From the NCBI RefSeq assembly GCF_000003195.3, contig NC_012871.2, positions 7,613,997-7,677,996 of the forward strand: a stretch of 64,000 bases of DNA, read 5' to 3'. The notes beneath the pieces were generated by a model, which made no database searches, was not told the DNA's origin, and was given only the letters and a program-made list of their open reading frames with translations. Each line of letters begins with the position of its first letter. Position 1 is the stretch's first letter. This document shows positions 23,701 to 34,854 of the stretch, one piece after another. Position numbers and translations under genes: made by a program. The stretch comes from Sorghum bicolor (Eukaryota; Streptophyta; Magnoliopsida; Poales; Poaceae).

Positions 23701-24796
23701 AAATCTCTTGTCAGCTGCTTTTGTCTGTAAGTATTTTTCCTTTTTATTATACTTCTAACTTCTTTAATTACATGTATATAATCCTTACACACTTAGGATT
23801 TGTATGTATATATGCAGGCACCAAATGAGAGAGCTCAGAATGAGAAATGACAATAGTATTGGGTTCGTTGACCCTTATATTGTTTTCAAGGCTCCGCAGG
23901 CAGTGTGGACAGCAGATTATGAGACAGAAATCTGCACCAATCTTATGAGGTTCTTTGTAAACCAAAAAGAAAAACAAAAAATACTCTTCCCCTTCAACTT
24001 CGAGTGAGTTATATAGTTATTAAGTGCATGCATATTTTATTTTACATTATAGGACTGACCCTATATATGTGTGTGTAAACAGCTTTCACTGGATACTCAT
24101 GGTCATTGAAATTCCCAAGAACTGATTGATAATCTTTGACTCAATGAGAAAACCACAAGAAAATTATCAACAAATGGTAAACATTATTCAAAGGTACGTA
24201 ATGTCGATCTCAGCTACAAAAATATCATAATATGACTCTGTAATTATTAGTTCACGATCCACAATGGCTGTGTATAGGGTTTGGGAAAGATTCATTGACC
24301 GTGAACATCTCAGTGGATGTAAAGCGCCGCTTAACATAATACATCCACAAGTAAGTTCTACTAGCTAACAAACTTTCGCTAACTTTTAGCCTTCTTATTG
24401 TCGTGGTTATGAATATTTTTATATATATATACATCGTACAGTGGTGTTTAAGACAAGAAGGAGGGAACAATCTATGTGCATATTACGTGTGCAAATTCAT
24501 GATGGCACAAGTCAATCAAACACCCACAGAGACGCTCAGAGTACGTTACATGTCTCTTTTCATTATCTTCTGAATTATATTGAATAACTTAGATAACTAA
24601 TACCTTTTTTATTTATTTCAAATTAAAGACGGAATGGCTGAGGGAAAAGGTCCTACAACAAGACCGAATCAAAGCTATCCAAGAGACGATAGCAGGATTT
24701 CTCCGCGACCAAGTGATCAATCCAAACGGCGAGTTTCACTTCAACGGCAACGAAACTCTTATACCAAACAACGATGATCATTTGTATCGTTTGTAG
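20755..24796 (+). pseudogene. CACTA second gene: transposase-24-like region plus Ulp1-like (C48) protease, frameshifted
   Basis: Exons by splice signals: 20755-20961, 21066-22530, 22623-23726, 23818-24003, 24083-24193, 24278-24350, 24442-24540 and 24629-24796. The first half resembles plant Ptta/En-Spm transposase-24 proteins (WKKSLYNKYVKKNE, GSGGYKSAAPKW, HGGSVDPDTG). A coiled-coil K/E/R region and a long proline-rich hinge follow. The C-terminal exons match Ulp1/C48 cysteine peptidases: FHW (His), IFDSM (Asp), a Gln before GGNNLC and the Cys in NNLCAYYV. Two lesions are visible. A G-run at 21670-21674 is one base short, shifting the frame, and a TGA at 24122-24124 lies between the His and Asp exon motifs. 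The expected role is as the regulatory partner of TNP2. The protease may act on SUMO-like conjugates, which is a family inference. Confidence 0.8.
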
Positions 24797-25097
24797 ACAT
24801 TGGGAGAACAAACTCTATGTATATATGTGTTACGAATTTTGTACATATAAAACTATATATATATATATAAAGCTTTTTACATATCTATTTAATTTTTGAT
24901 GTGGTCTATTCATTTTATTATAGGCAAAGCTTAACTATTAAGCTTAGCCTATAATTTTCATTTATATATGCTTAATATGCGTGTAATATAAATATATTAT
25001 TGTATCAGCAAAACATGTATTGAAAAACCTATTATTATATATTATATATAAACAATAAACAGAACCGAAGAAGTGAACTAAAAAAAAGAAAAAGAAA

Positions 25098-25320
25098 TCC
25101 TTTAACACCGGTTGGTAACACCAACCGGTGTTAAAGGGTCCTGCAACGTGGCAGCCCTGGCAGGACCCTTTAACACCGGTTGGTGTTACCAACCGGTGTT
25201 AAAGGGGGGGGCCTTTAGCCCCGGTTGGCCGAACCGGGACTAAAGGGTGGGCCTTTAGTCCCGGAAGGGCAGCACCGGCTCGGGAACCGGGGCAACAGGC
25301 CCTTCCCGACCGGTGCTAAT
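25098..25320. repeat. 3' subterminal palindrome block of CACTA
   Basis: Palindromes 'cctttaacaccggttgg...ccaaccggtgttaaagg' at about 25099 and 25166, plus variants 'cctttagccccggttgg' (25212) and 'cctttagtcccggaa' (25252). The 'ttaaca' variant differs from the 'ttagca' form of the 5' block, so the two ends of the element have diverged. Confidence 0.8.
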
Positions 25321-26430
25321 GCCCGATCATGCAGCAGTGATGTTTCCTTGAGTGCCGATGGCACCCAATAAAATATAAAAACACCCAAGGATAGATATTT
25401 TCTTGAGTGCCGATAACCCTCAAGGATATGCATGGAAAAAAAGAGAAACAATCTCATATTTGTTGTAGCTAAGATTCAAACTCATGACTTGAGTTTCCAA
25501 GTGAAACTAACTTACCACTACACCACTTAGTCTTTTGTGACCAAGTGAATGTTTCTTTCTTTTTGTTTTCACTATAGCGGATCTTGTAATAAATATTTGA
25601 GAAACTAAATGATTTCAAATGAAAAATGTTTGAATTATAAAGTTTTGTATCTCATCGACTACTGTAACTTTGGTTTAGGTTGTATGTCTATCTGAGGTCA
25701 TTTGAAAGATTAAAAAAATTTAAAGTTCAAAATTCTAATAATTTAAAACATATTTTATGGACCTCAAATAATTTCAAATGAAAATTTCATCAACTAAGAA
25801 GTTGTATATCTCGTCGGGCTCTATAACTTTGATATAAACTTTGCCTCCATACGATATTAGTATGTTACATTTTAGCTTTAAAATAAGCAGGCATATCAAG
25901 CTAAGTGCTAGTATATGCATTCTCTAATGCATAACAACACAAATTTATAACTTTTATTGGATTAATTTACTAACAAAAAATATATATCATTTTCCAAACA
26001 TGTCAATGGAGCATTTATGTCTATAAAATGCAATATCTAACTAACAAGAATGCAATGAGTTCACTATATCGGTGGTTAAGAGAAATATGACTATAAACTA
26101 TTTTTTCCTTGGCAACTACAATAATTTACTTGAGAGTTTGCACCTAAAAAAACTAGAACTTCCTTGGCGGTTTCTAGTTACACCCAAGGAAATGTGAATT
26201 ACCTTTAGTGGTTTATAATAACACTCAAGGAAACATAGAATTATCTTGGCGGTTTCAACTAGCACTCAAGGAAATACAGATTTAACTTGGCGGTTTGGTT
26301 TAGCACTCAAGAATATGCATTTTCTTGGGTGTTTTATACAACCCTCAAAGTAATTGTATATCCTTGGGGGTTTAATTTCGTCTCTCAAGAAAATTGCTGG
26401 CCCTCAAGGATACTCAGTTTTGTGGTAGTG

Positions 26431-26660
26431 AATAACCATTGACGAGGTCCTGATATTACTTCCTTCAGGGATGGGATGCACTGGGATAGAAAAGCGGACT
26501 CTCACAATCAGTAATGGTATTTCCAACAGACATGGTCTCGTTGATCACAACTGCTAACCAGCTGGCCCAACTTCACCAAGTTGACCGGCCCGCAACTCGT
26601 GGGGCAATGACGCTGGGATGGATTGGAGGAGTGACAGAAAACTGAAAACGCTAGTATATC
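26431..26660 (+). repeat. Array copy A5, right half
   Basis: Continues copy A5 from 13064 after the nested CACTA insertion: 'ataaccattgacgaggtcc', 'gggatgggatgcactggg', then ATG at about 26531 reading M-V-S-L-I-T with a shift soon after. It matches A1 at 285-500 in order and spacing. Confidence 0.75.
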
Positions 26661-27719
26661 TAACAGTGATTTTGTACTGATTTTATATCTAATAGTCTTT
26701 AAGTTTATTGATATACTGTAACGCCTGAGAAAAAAAATAGATAAAGAAAAAAAGGTTTAAAAAATAAAAAAAAAATACTGTAGCCCGATTCTACAGTACC
26801 CGCGGTCTACATACCGCGCCCGACCCTTCTCATACCATGAGTCGGTGTTTTCCCTATTCCTCCCAACCTGGTCACGAACCGCCGCCATCCTCCCTACAGA
26901 TTTCACGAAAGAGAGAAAGGAGAAGAGGGAAGAGGAGGAGAGGGCCTAGGGTTTTGCCGCCGCCGTCGGTTATCCGTGGTGGCCGTTCTTTCTCCTGCAG
27001 AAACACGGTTAGGTTCTACCAAGTATCTTGGTTGTCCCATTGATCCACCATGTGCCTTTGCTGTCCACGAGGGCTTAGCCATGTTTGGCGTAGATCGGAT
27101 TAACAAGGCCTTTGTGGCGGCAAACATCGTGGCGAGTTGGATCGGAGATGACGGAAAGGTGAAGAGACGGAGGAGTAGACGCCGGGAGTTTCAGCGTCAT
27201 GCTCGCTGTGGTTCCCTAGATGAGAAGCCAAATATTAATTCCCTCCGATCAAGTTTTGCGGATTAAAGCGCTTATTTGGATTAGGTTTAATGGAGAAATT
27301 CTCGAAGTCAATTTCGTTCATGTTCTAAAATTCTCATCAAACTGAGCAGTACCTGTTCATCGTAATGTTGGGGCGTTTTAGAGGTTTTAATAAATTTTGG
27401 TCCTGTAGACAAAGTTGTGGAGGACTTCAATACCTTTCTTTGGACACCAAGAACTCTGTCATAGCTTATAATTTGTGAGATATCGATTTCTGACTGTTTT
27501 CCAGTGACAAAAATCTGGACAGTTTTGGATCTAAGCAGTTTTTGATCCTGTTAATGGAATAATTAGGTCTTTGATTATTAACAAAAGTTCTAGGATTTTT
27601 GTTAAGATTTCTAGATTGGTAAAGTTTGTAATTTTTTAATAAGTATATCTCTAGTTATGAATTTTTTAAGTTTGATATTCTGTTTTAGACGTCAGAAATA
27701 TTCAGTTAGGTTCCAATCT
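26661..27719 (+). other. Non-coding, possible LTR or gene-leader remnant
   Basis: Begins near 26718 with TGTAACGCCTGAG, a common LTR-type start. A GC-rich leader with CCGCCGCC runs (26860-27000) and AT-rich sequence follow. A 96-codon open frame at 26976-27266 shows no family I recognise. No matching terminus or target duplication was found. It may be an LTR fragment cut by the LINE at 27720. Confidence 0.3.
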
Positions 27720-29233
27720 GCTGTGATGACGAGACGATGGCCGCGGTCCAGTTGGCCTTCCCATGCTCGGTGACCAACTTCCCGTGCAGATATCTCAGGA
27801 TTCCCCTGTTGCTCAAACGCCTGAGTCGCGCTGATGAGCTGCCTCTAATCGATGTCGTCGCAGCGAGAATTCTGACTTGGAAGGATGGCCTATTGACGAA
27901 CGCCAGGAGGGTTACTCTTACCAAAGCCACTCTGTCAGCAATCCCCATCCACCTGAGCATTGCTTGTTGTCTCTCGTCATGGGTCATCTCACAAATTGAC
28001 AAGAGGAGACGTGCGTTCATCTGGACCGCGCTGACTCTTGCAACGGTGGAAAATGTCGTGTCGCGTGGCCTTTGGTCTACCGGCCGACGGAGCTTGGGGG
28101 CCTTGGATTACTGGACCTGTGGATTTTCGGGTATGCACTCAGGCTGCGATGGGAGTGGCTGTCGCGTTCGGACCCTCGCATTGTTGGGCGTCGCCGCCAT
28201 CGCCTACTGAACGCAACGCCACTGCAATGTGTGTGGCGAGCCTCCCAGTGGTGGTTGGTGACGGGCGTCTGCGCGGTTGTGGACCGACAATTGGGCGCCG
28301 GTAGGGCTTCTCAACGAGTTCGCGTCGTCCCTCTTGGCGGCCATGTCGCGTACTGGAAAGAAGCATGTGCTAAGGGATGCCTTGATCGACAACCAGCGGG
28401 CACGAGATATCACTAGAGCCCTCACTGTGCAGGTGGTGCGGGACTACCTAAAGGTGTGGGAGCTACTGCGTTCAGCACAGCTACAAGCACTTCAGTCGGA
28501 CCACTTTGTTTGGAAGAGGACACCTGACGGCGCATACTCGGTGTCCTCAACCTATCATGCATTCTTCGCCGGCTCCACCAAGTTGCTCGGCGTCAAGGAA
28601 CTCTGGCGGACCAAGGCGCCACCAAAAGTTAAAATGTTCTTCTGGCTAGCTCTTCACCGGAGGCTATGGACCGCTGAGCGTCGCAAACGTCATGGGTTGC
28701 AACACAATGATGCGTGTGCGCTTTGTGAGCAGCATGAGACCACGAGTCACCTGTTTCTGGGCTGTGCTTTTGCCCGTCAGGTCTGGTTTGGCATTCTTGC
28801 CCGGCTGCAACTGGGCGACCTCGTGCCGAACGGCGAGCATGATCTAGGTGTTTGGTGGATTGAGCAGCGGAAGCACATTGACAGGAGGTCTCGGCCGATC
28901 TTCGACAGCCTGTTACTGCTGATCTCTTAGCTACTATGGAAGGAGCGTAACGCCAGGATATTTGGGCGCTCCTCGTCTTTGGTCCATGATGTCATCGACG
29001 CGGTCATCAGAGAAGGAGTCGAGTGGGCTGCCGCGGGGTTCGCGTCGTTGGCGGCACTCCTTGCGCTTTCGTCGCAAAATCCAGTTCTTTTGTAATCTTT
29101 TCATTGGTAACCCAGTAGTCTTAGGTCTCGCTAAGGCTGATCGCCTTCACCTGTTCTCCCGCTTGGGTTTTGTACCTTTGTTTGCTTTTCTCTTAATGAA
29201 AAACAGGCACAAGCTCGATCACGAAAAAAAAAA
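27720..29233 (+). mobile_element. 5'-truncated L1-type LINE (ORF2 3' part)
   Basis: Plus-strand homologue of the C-terminal third of the LINE ORF2 at 47950-51534. Landmarks are AAVQLAFPCSV at the start, DKRRRAFIW, then KELWRTKAPPKVKMFFWLAL and a Cys-rich CALCEQHETTSHLFLGC zinc-finger-like end (zf-RVT). Frameshifts occur around 28040-28290, and stops at 28928-28930 and near 29094. It ends in a poly(A) of about 10 at 29224-29233, so the 3' end is native and the 5' end was lost during insertion. A target duplication was not resolved. Dead copy. Confidence 0.8.
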
Positions 29234-29347
29234 TACCTGTTGGACTCTCTCTTCTTTCCAAAATACTCAAATATATTTAGATTTTGCTGTGGTACACCCA
29301 AATGATTGTGAGCCATTCGTTTAATTAGATCGGATGGTTAAAATCAT

Positions 29348-29966
29348 CTATTACTTTCTACGAGGTAATAATTTAAATAAGGAAAATTTTAGATATAAAA
29401 GTTATTTTTTAATCTAATTGATGCACACATGATCTATTAGATGTGGTGAATCTTTTTTATTTTAAAACTTTGAATACAACATAACTTAATTAGAATAAAC
29501 TAGATATTTTTTTTGATGCACTTGTAACTCAGGCACGTAACCTTTAAATGTGTTTGTATGCGTTTATGTATCGTGTTGATGTGTAACATGTATTAAATTG
29601 CTAAAGTTCACAACTCAATTAAGGTGCTGGATGTTGATATTTTTCATGTATGTAATATATGTTTTTTTATTGAGTATGAAACATGACCAGTATACCTTTT
29701 TAACATAACTTAATATTATAAAAAAAATGACCACTTATAAGACAAAAAAATATTATGCAGAAGGAAGAATACAGCAAGAGTGAAAGGAAGAATACGGCCA
29801 TGCACATGCACATGAACAAGGAAAGGTTTGCGTGCCCACCGGTGTCTCCCGTGATTAGAGGGATTTGAGGATATTTTTTATTTTCTAGATTTATTAATTC
29901 ATTTAAAAATCTAAAAAACCAAGGCTTAGATTTATTTGAGATATTACCTCCTAGTAAGTAATAGGT
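29348..29966. mobile_element. ~620-bp element with inverted ends
   Basis: Left 'ctattactttctacgaggta' and right 'tacctcctagtaagtaatagg' are inverted and diverged copies. The similarity extends inward ('atttaaataa' against 'ttatttgaga'). The interior is AT-rich with no transposase. The family and target duplication are not resolved. Confidence 0.45.
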
Positions 29967-30521
29967 GTACCGTAGCATTGCCCAATATATTTACACTATG
30001 GATAGCTCTGTGCTTTTATGTCTGAATCGGTACGGTGCTGTGACGATTCGGGGGGAAAAAGGACCTAAATTAACCCGTGTAAAAGCATAATCACTCCCTG
30101 TATGCTAGCTGATGTGTAGTTATCTAGAAAGTTATATCTACACTGGATATGAGACTTGTGAGAGAAATGTAGCTGTTAGCGTTTTGGCGATCCTTTTCTC
30201 TCGTCACGTGCAGCTGTGTATATACAAATATAAGCCACGATAAGCGGATCACGGTGCAAGGATATGTAGCCACACACTTTGCTAGTAATACAACCGTGTC
30301 ACCACAAGCAAGAGAATAGCTAAGAAGCAACTCGATCCGATCCGATCCGATCCTACACACGTGTGCGTGCATGACTTTGTGCATCACACATTACGAGATT
30401 GAAACTTATTTAATCTTTCAGAAATTTAGGTCTAATGACCTTTAATTTTCTCATGCCGAAAAAATGACATCTGATGGTCGGTCAATTTCTCTCTAATCTT
30501 CACGACTCTCTATCACACTAA

Positions 30522-31084
30522 GTCATCGTCAGTGGGAGTTTTATGACCTAGTTTTCAACGCATCTATATTTTAAAAACAATGCATAAGGTCAGTCTCAGT
30601 GGCCTGTTTCAATGCACTATTTCCAAAACAAATCTGCTGACAGAGCATCAATGAAACGAACAATAAAACAACCTCCACAATGCATGAGTTTCACTTTGAC
30701 GTTTCATAGGCTGGACAAAGCATTTAATTGCTGCAAAATGATTGGATCACATGCAAGATGGTGAAACAATTTAGTCCTCAGTGGGGATTTCATCCCGTTT
30801 CACCGCATGGGAAACAACGCCCGCGGAGTTTCACCATGGTGAAACTACTTCCTTCTCTCTCCTCTTCGTTTCATGCAAAAAGTGCAATTTTGCTGACATG
30901 GCACTTTAATAAATGTGCATGACATCTTGATGAAACCCCCACTGAGACTGGCCTAAGAGTTTTATGGAGATGAAACTCTTTCTATTCTCATAAAACTATT
31001 ATCATCTTTCTTTTTATTAATACAGTGCTACGTTAACATATTTAATGTGTATGAAACTCTAATAAAACTTCATTGAGACTAGCC
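30522..31084. mobile_element. Tourist-like MITE, itself hosting another MITE (TSD TAA)
   Basis: Inverted ends 'gtcatcgtcagtgggagttt' and 'aacttcattgagactagcc', with TAA on both sides (30519-30521, 31085-31087). It matches the MITE at 46521-46710 in order ('gacctagtttt', 'acaatgcata', 'catttaatgtgtatgaaact'). The 30588-30953 insertion lies inside it. Confidence 0.7.
30588..30953. mobile_element. Nested 366-bp Tourist-like MITE, TSD TAA
   Basis: Left GGTCAGTCTCAGTGG and right CCACTGAGACTGGCC are inverted, with TAA at 30585-30587 and 30954-30956. A TAA/TTA target is typical of PIF/Harbinger-derived Tourist elements. The interior is non-coding. Confidence 0.8.
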
Positions 31085-31895
31085 TAAGTCCTCGACTAAG
31101 TATATGTTCTCGTATTTTTTTGAACATATGGTGACTTTGTCAATCTTGAGATGTGTCGACATGGTCTTTCGATGGTAATATGTCGACATGGTCTTTCGGT
31201 GGTGCTCATAGGGGTAGGGTTTATGTGCGTGTGTTCATATGGATAAGTATGTGTACGTGTTGTGAGCGTCTACGCATGTAAATCGTAAAAAAATGATGGT
31301 CACTCTCATTTTTCGAGAAATCAAATATTATTATTTATATTAATATTTATAATACATACTTAGTATCATCATATGACCCGCTGAGTTTATTCTATTTTTG
31401 TAATAAACATTTTAGTGATGTAAATATTGTTAATATTTTCTAACAACCTAGACAAAATCGAGAAAGTTTGGCTATCACTCATGTCTGTCTCCCCATGTAG
31501 ACAGCTTTCCTAAGATGTGAACCAAATATAGGTTCATAAATGTATAATAAAATGTATAACAAAGGCTGAACATTGTGTCGGAGTTCCGAGAATATTACTC
31601 CTCTCGCAGGATGAATAAAAAAACTCAATGTATACTAAATTTTTTTCTCATATAATATTACCAATACGAGAACTCGATATACATATTTCTCATATATATA
31701 GTTTTGCCTTCCCTTCAAAGTGCAACGACATCAAATCAAATTCAATGTCGGAGCAAGAGTTAAATAGGTAGTACACCTCGCATGTGATCATCGTCATTAT
31801 CACCATCAAATCACAATTAATCAGGCCGGTTTCTAGTAATTAAAACGGCAATTAAAAAACTTTAATCAACAATCCAAATATAGATGAGAGCACTA

Positions 31896-33560
31896 CTAGC
31901 AGTTGTCGTTGACCCTGGCCTCATCGGCGTTAGCGAAGCACCTCTTCCAGAACCAGTGGCGGCGCCAGACCCTGTCCACCATCTCGTCGATGGGCACGCC
32001 CTTGGTCTCCGGCAGCAGCGCGAGCACGAACGCCGCCATGGCGACGATCCAGACGGCGAAGAAGAAGAAGATGAAGGCGCGCATGGAGCACATCATGGAC
32101 AGGAACGCCTGCGCGATGAGGAAGGTGAAGAGCATGTTGGAGCTGACGGCGAACGAGAAGCCCGCCGTGCGCGTCTCCAGCGGGAACGTCTCCGACGGGA
32201 TGAGCCACCCGAGCGGGCCCCACGACCAGGCGAAGCTCGACACGTAGACGCAGATGAGCACGACGATGGCCACCGCCCACGACCTGCTCGGCTCGTTGTC
32301 GGCGCGCACGTGCACCACCATGATCCCGCCGACGGCCGTCTGCGCCACCAGCATCTGCACGCACGCCTCCAGCAGGAGCTTCCGCCGCCCGACCTTGTCG
32401 ACGAGGAGGATCGACACCACCGTGGACACCACGTTCACGCCGCCGGTCACCACCGCCGACAGCAGCGAGCTGTCCGTCCCCAGGCCCATGGTCTGGAACA
32501 GCACCGGCGCGTAGAACATGATGGCGTTGATGCCCGTGAACTGCTGGAACACCTGCATGGCGACGGCGATCACCAGCGGCGGCCGGCTCTCCGGCCGCAT
32601 CAGCCGGCGGTAGGGCTTCTCCTCCTCGCTGAGCGCGCGCGCCAGGTCGCACGCCGCCCGGATCTCGTCGAACTCGGCGTCCACGTCGGCGGTGCCGCGG
32701 ATCTTCTCCAGCGTGCGCCGGCCGGCGTCGTCCCGGCCGCGCTCCACGAGGCTGGTGGGTGTCTCGGTGATGACGAGGGAGCCCAGGAACAGCCCCGCGG
32801 CGGGGACGGCGGCGCCGCCCAGCGCGTACCGCCACCCGAGCGGGTGGACGCGCGACGCGAAGTAGTTGACGATGCTGGCGAGGAGGATGCCGACGGTGAC
32901 GTTGAGCTGGAAGAGGATGTTGAGCGCGCCGCGGATGTGCGCGGGGGCGATCTCGGAGAGGAACAGCGGCGCCGCCTGGTTGCCGAAGCCGACGCCGACG
33001 CCGAGGCAGACGCGGCCCACGATGAGCATGGCGAGGTTGGTGGCGAAGGCGCAGAGCGCGGTGCCGGCCAGGAAGAAGACGGAGGCGGCCTGCATGGTGC
33101 GCTTCCGGCCGAAGCGGGTGCACGCGCGCGACGCCGCGAAGCTGGCCACCAGCGCCGCCAGGTAGAGCGACGAGGTGAAGAGCTGGAGGCGCTGGTCGTC
33201 GAACTTGCAGTAGTTGTTCTCCCTGGCGCGGTGCTTCCGCGCGTACACCGACGGGAAGAAGAGCAGCAGGAAGTCGTCCATGGCCGTCACTCCGCCTGTG
33301 CACATGCATGCATGCATTGAACGACGACATTGATCAGATCAGATCTAGACGACGACCATCGTCGTTCTGTATATCATCAGAACGTACGTACGCGATCGAG
33401 GTCGATCTTAATTAATCTTACCGGAGATGCCGATGTCGTAGCCGAACATGAGGCCGCTGGTGGCGGCGATGATGCCGCAGATCCAGACGTACCAGGTGAT
33501 CTTGCCCTTGAAGTCGCGGCGGTCGGCGCCGGACTTGGAGACGGCAAAACCCCCGGCCAT
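31896..33560 (-). CDS. STP-type monosaccharide/H+ symporter
   Basis: Two exons: 33422-33560 and 31896-33295, with an intron at 33296-33421 (GTAAGA...CACAG). The protein is 512 aa, normal for plant STPs. Start MAGGFAVSKS. The splice restores GYDIGISGGVTAMDDF, the invariant STP junction. Sugar-porter signatures are RFGRKRTMQ (107-115), QQFTGIN (297-303), DKVGRRK (346-352), GPLGWLIPSETFPLE (406-420) and PETKG (475-479), on a 12-helix MFS layout with the usual central cytosolic loop. STPs import hexoses with protons across the plasma membrane. Third positions are strongly GC, unlike the flanking DNA but normal for grass genes. The exact substrate cannot be told from sequence. No lesion was seen. 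Confidence 0.95.
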
Positions 33561-33603
33561 TGTTGTGTAACTCTTCTCTCTTGACGAGTTTTACAACGTA
33601 GTA

Positions 33604-33615
33604 GTATATATATAC
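33604..33615 (-). promoter_or_regulatory. TATA box of the STP gene
   Basis: GTATATATATAC on the minus strand about 45 bp upstream of the ATG at 33560. It would place transcription start near 33575 and give a very short 5'UTR. Confidence 0.6.
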
Positions 33616-34327
33616 TTACTGACTTTCTTCTGAATTAGTGGATGGATTTAACAGTGGATAAGGAGGAGGATAACGAAAGGATTACGGCCTGGGTAGGGAT
33701 AGAGAGGAGGTATAGGCGGCGCGGCTTAAATAGATCGAGGAGGGAGAGCGCGCGACGGATAAGGCTGCAGGGGGCGTGTTGACGGGGTTCATTGGAGTTG
33801 GAGTTGGAGGAGGGGTTTAATTTGTTGACCGGATAGGATAATTAAAGGATATAGCATGCGGTTATTCAGGTAATTTTGATCGATGCAGCCGCGTCAGGCG
33901 CCCAGACTGGCGGATATACTACTGGATTACGTGTCAACGCGTAAGCCAAAGGCTATCTGTGTGACTGTGCTGTGTGTGTATTTGGATTGGACACTGTTGA
34001 CGGGAGAGGAACCGAAACTTTATCAAACTCTAAAAACGTCATTGTTGTTATGTAAACTCATAACCCGTAACGCGTTCTCATACGAGTTAGAATAATAACT
34101 CATCCTCGTATGAGTAAGAACAAACATGAGTCTAGAGACACAATTCTTCTTGAAACTAATGCGCGCATGCCACGGTTTGCAATCTGATTCCGAGGCGTTG
34201 ATTGAATAAATCTCTGAAATCGCAAATCATCTAGATAACCATACAACAAGCTATACGTTGTGCATCTGGCAACGATACGAGTCTGATTTCCAATGCATGT
34301 TGAAATTGATGATATGACCGTGATATA

Positions 34328-34582
34328 CTCGCTCCGTCCCTGAAAGTTTCAACTCCTAGAATCCGTGTCAGTCAAACTTTTTTAACTTTGACCAACTTTA
34401 TAGAAAAGAGCATTAATATCTATAATATAAAATGAGTATCTTATGAAAATATATTCTATGATAAATCTAATGGTATTAATTGGATACTATAAATCTTAGT
34501 ATTTTTTCTATAAATTTAGTCAAAATTTTAAAAATTTGACTTAGATAACTCTAGAAGTTGCAGCTTTCAGAGACAGAGAGAG
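34328..34582. mobile_element. Stowaway MITE (TSD TA)
   Basis: Ends CTCGCTCCGTCCCTGAAAG and CTTTCAGAGACAGAGAGAG are inverted, with TA on both sides. The typical Tc1/mariner-derived ~255-bp layout and internal 'tttgaccaactttatagaaa' block are shared with 56937-57161. Confidence 0.85.
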
Positions 34583-34854
34583 TAAATCCCTAAGTCACAA
34601 TCTCTTTAGGTTACTGCGCAACAAAGTATACGTTTCGTTGCAAAACAGGGCATATTTGCTCATATAAATAAAAAAAATAGAGCTAGATCTATCTACTGTG
34701 CAAATTGCACGGTTAGAGTCTATTAACGTTCCATTTATAGCTATTGACGTAGTGGTCCTAGAGCTAGCACACTACAATCGCGAAACAAAGCCGTGGTAAA
34801 GCCGCCATGATCTGCCTAGTTGATTCTAGCTGTTTTGCTTAGAAATACTCATCG

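Larger units (their letters stand above)
13372..25339 (+). mobile_element. Inner ~12-kb CACTA (En/Spm) transposon, TSD ATG
   Basis: Left end CACTACTACAGAATGAGGCATT and right end AATGCCCGATCATGCAGCAGTG are inverted. ATG is duplicated at 13369-13371 and 25340-25342. It carries three genes on the plus strand (14204-14726, 14822-18196, 20755-24796) and three blocks of ~40-bp palindromes built on 'ctttagcaccggt' (13451-13696, 19307-19553, 25098-25320). The complete ends, target duplication and long TNP2 frame suggest recent activity. The broken second large gene argues that this copy is not autonomous. Confidence 0.93.
13065..26430. mobile_element. Outer non-autonomous CACTA (TSD AAT), split by inner CACTA
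   Basis: Left end CACTACCACAAAACTGA at 13065 and right end TCAGTTTTGTGGTAGTG finishing at 26430 are inverted copies. AAT flanks both sides (13062-13064, 26431-26433). Own sequence is only about 1.4 kb: 13065-13371 and 25343-26430. Both arms are packed with 'cactcaaggaa'/'ttccttgagtg' motifs in both orientations, the usual CACTA subterminal binding-site array. The interior has no coding sequence. A tRNA-like remnant lies at about 25462-25528. Confidence 0.85.

Noticed and set aside
31884..33320. Long plus-strand open frame (478 codons) opposite the sugar transporter
   Set aside because: It is the antisense shadow of a GC3-rich exon. The minus frame has the full STP signature set and correct splice junction.
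31930..33330. Second long minus-strand frame over the sugar transporter
   Set aside because: Out of frame with the conserved protein and rich in Arg/Pro/Gly/Ala, as expected from a GC-rich shadow.
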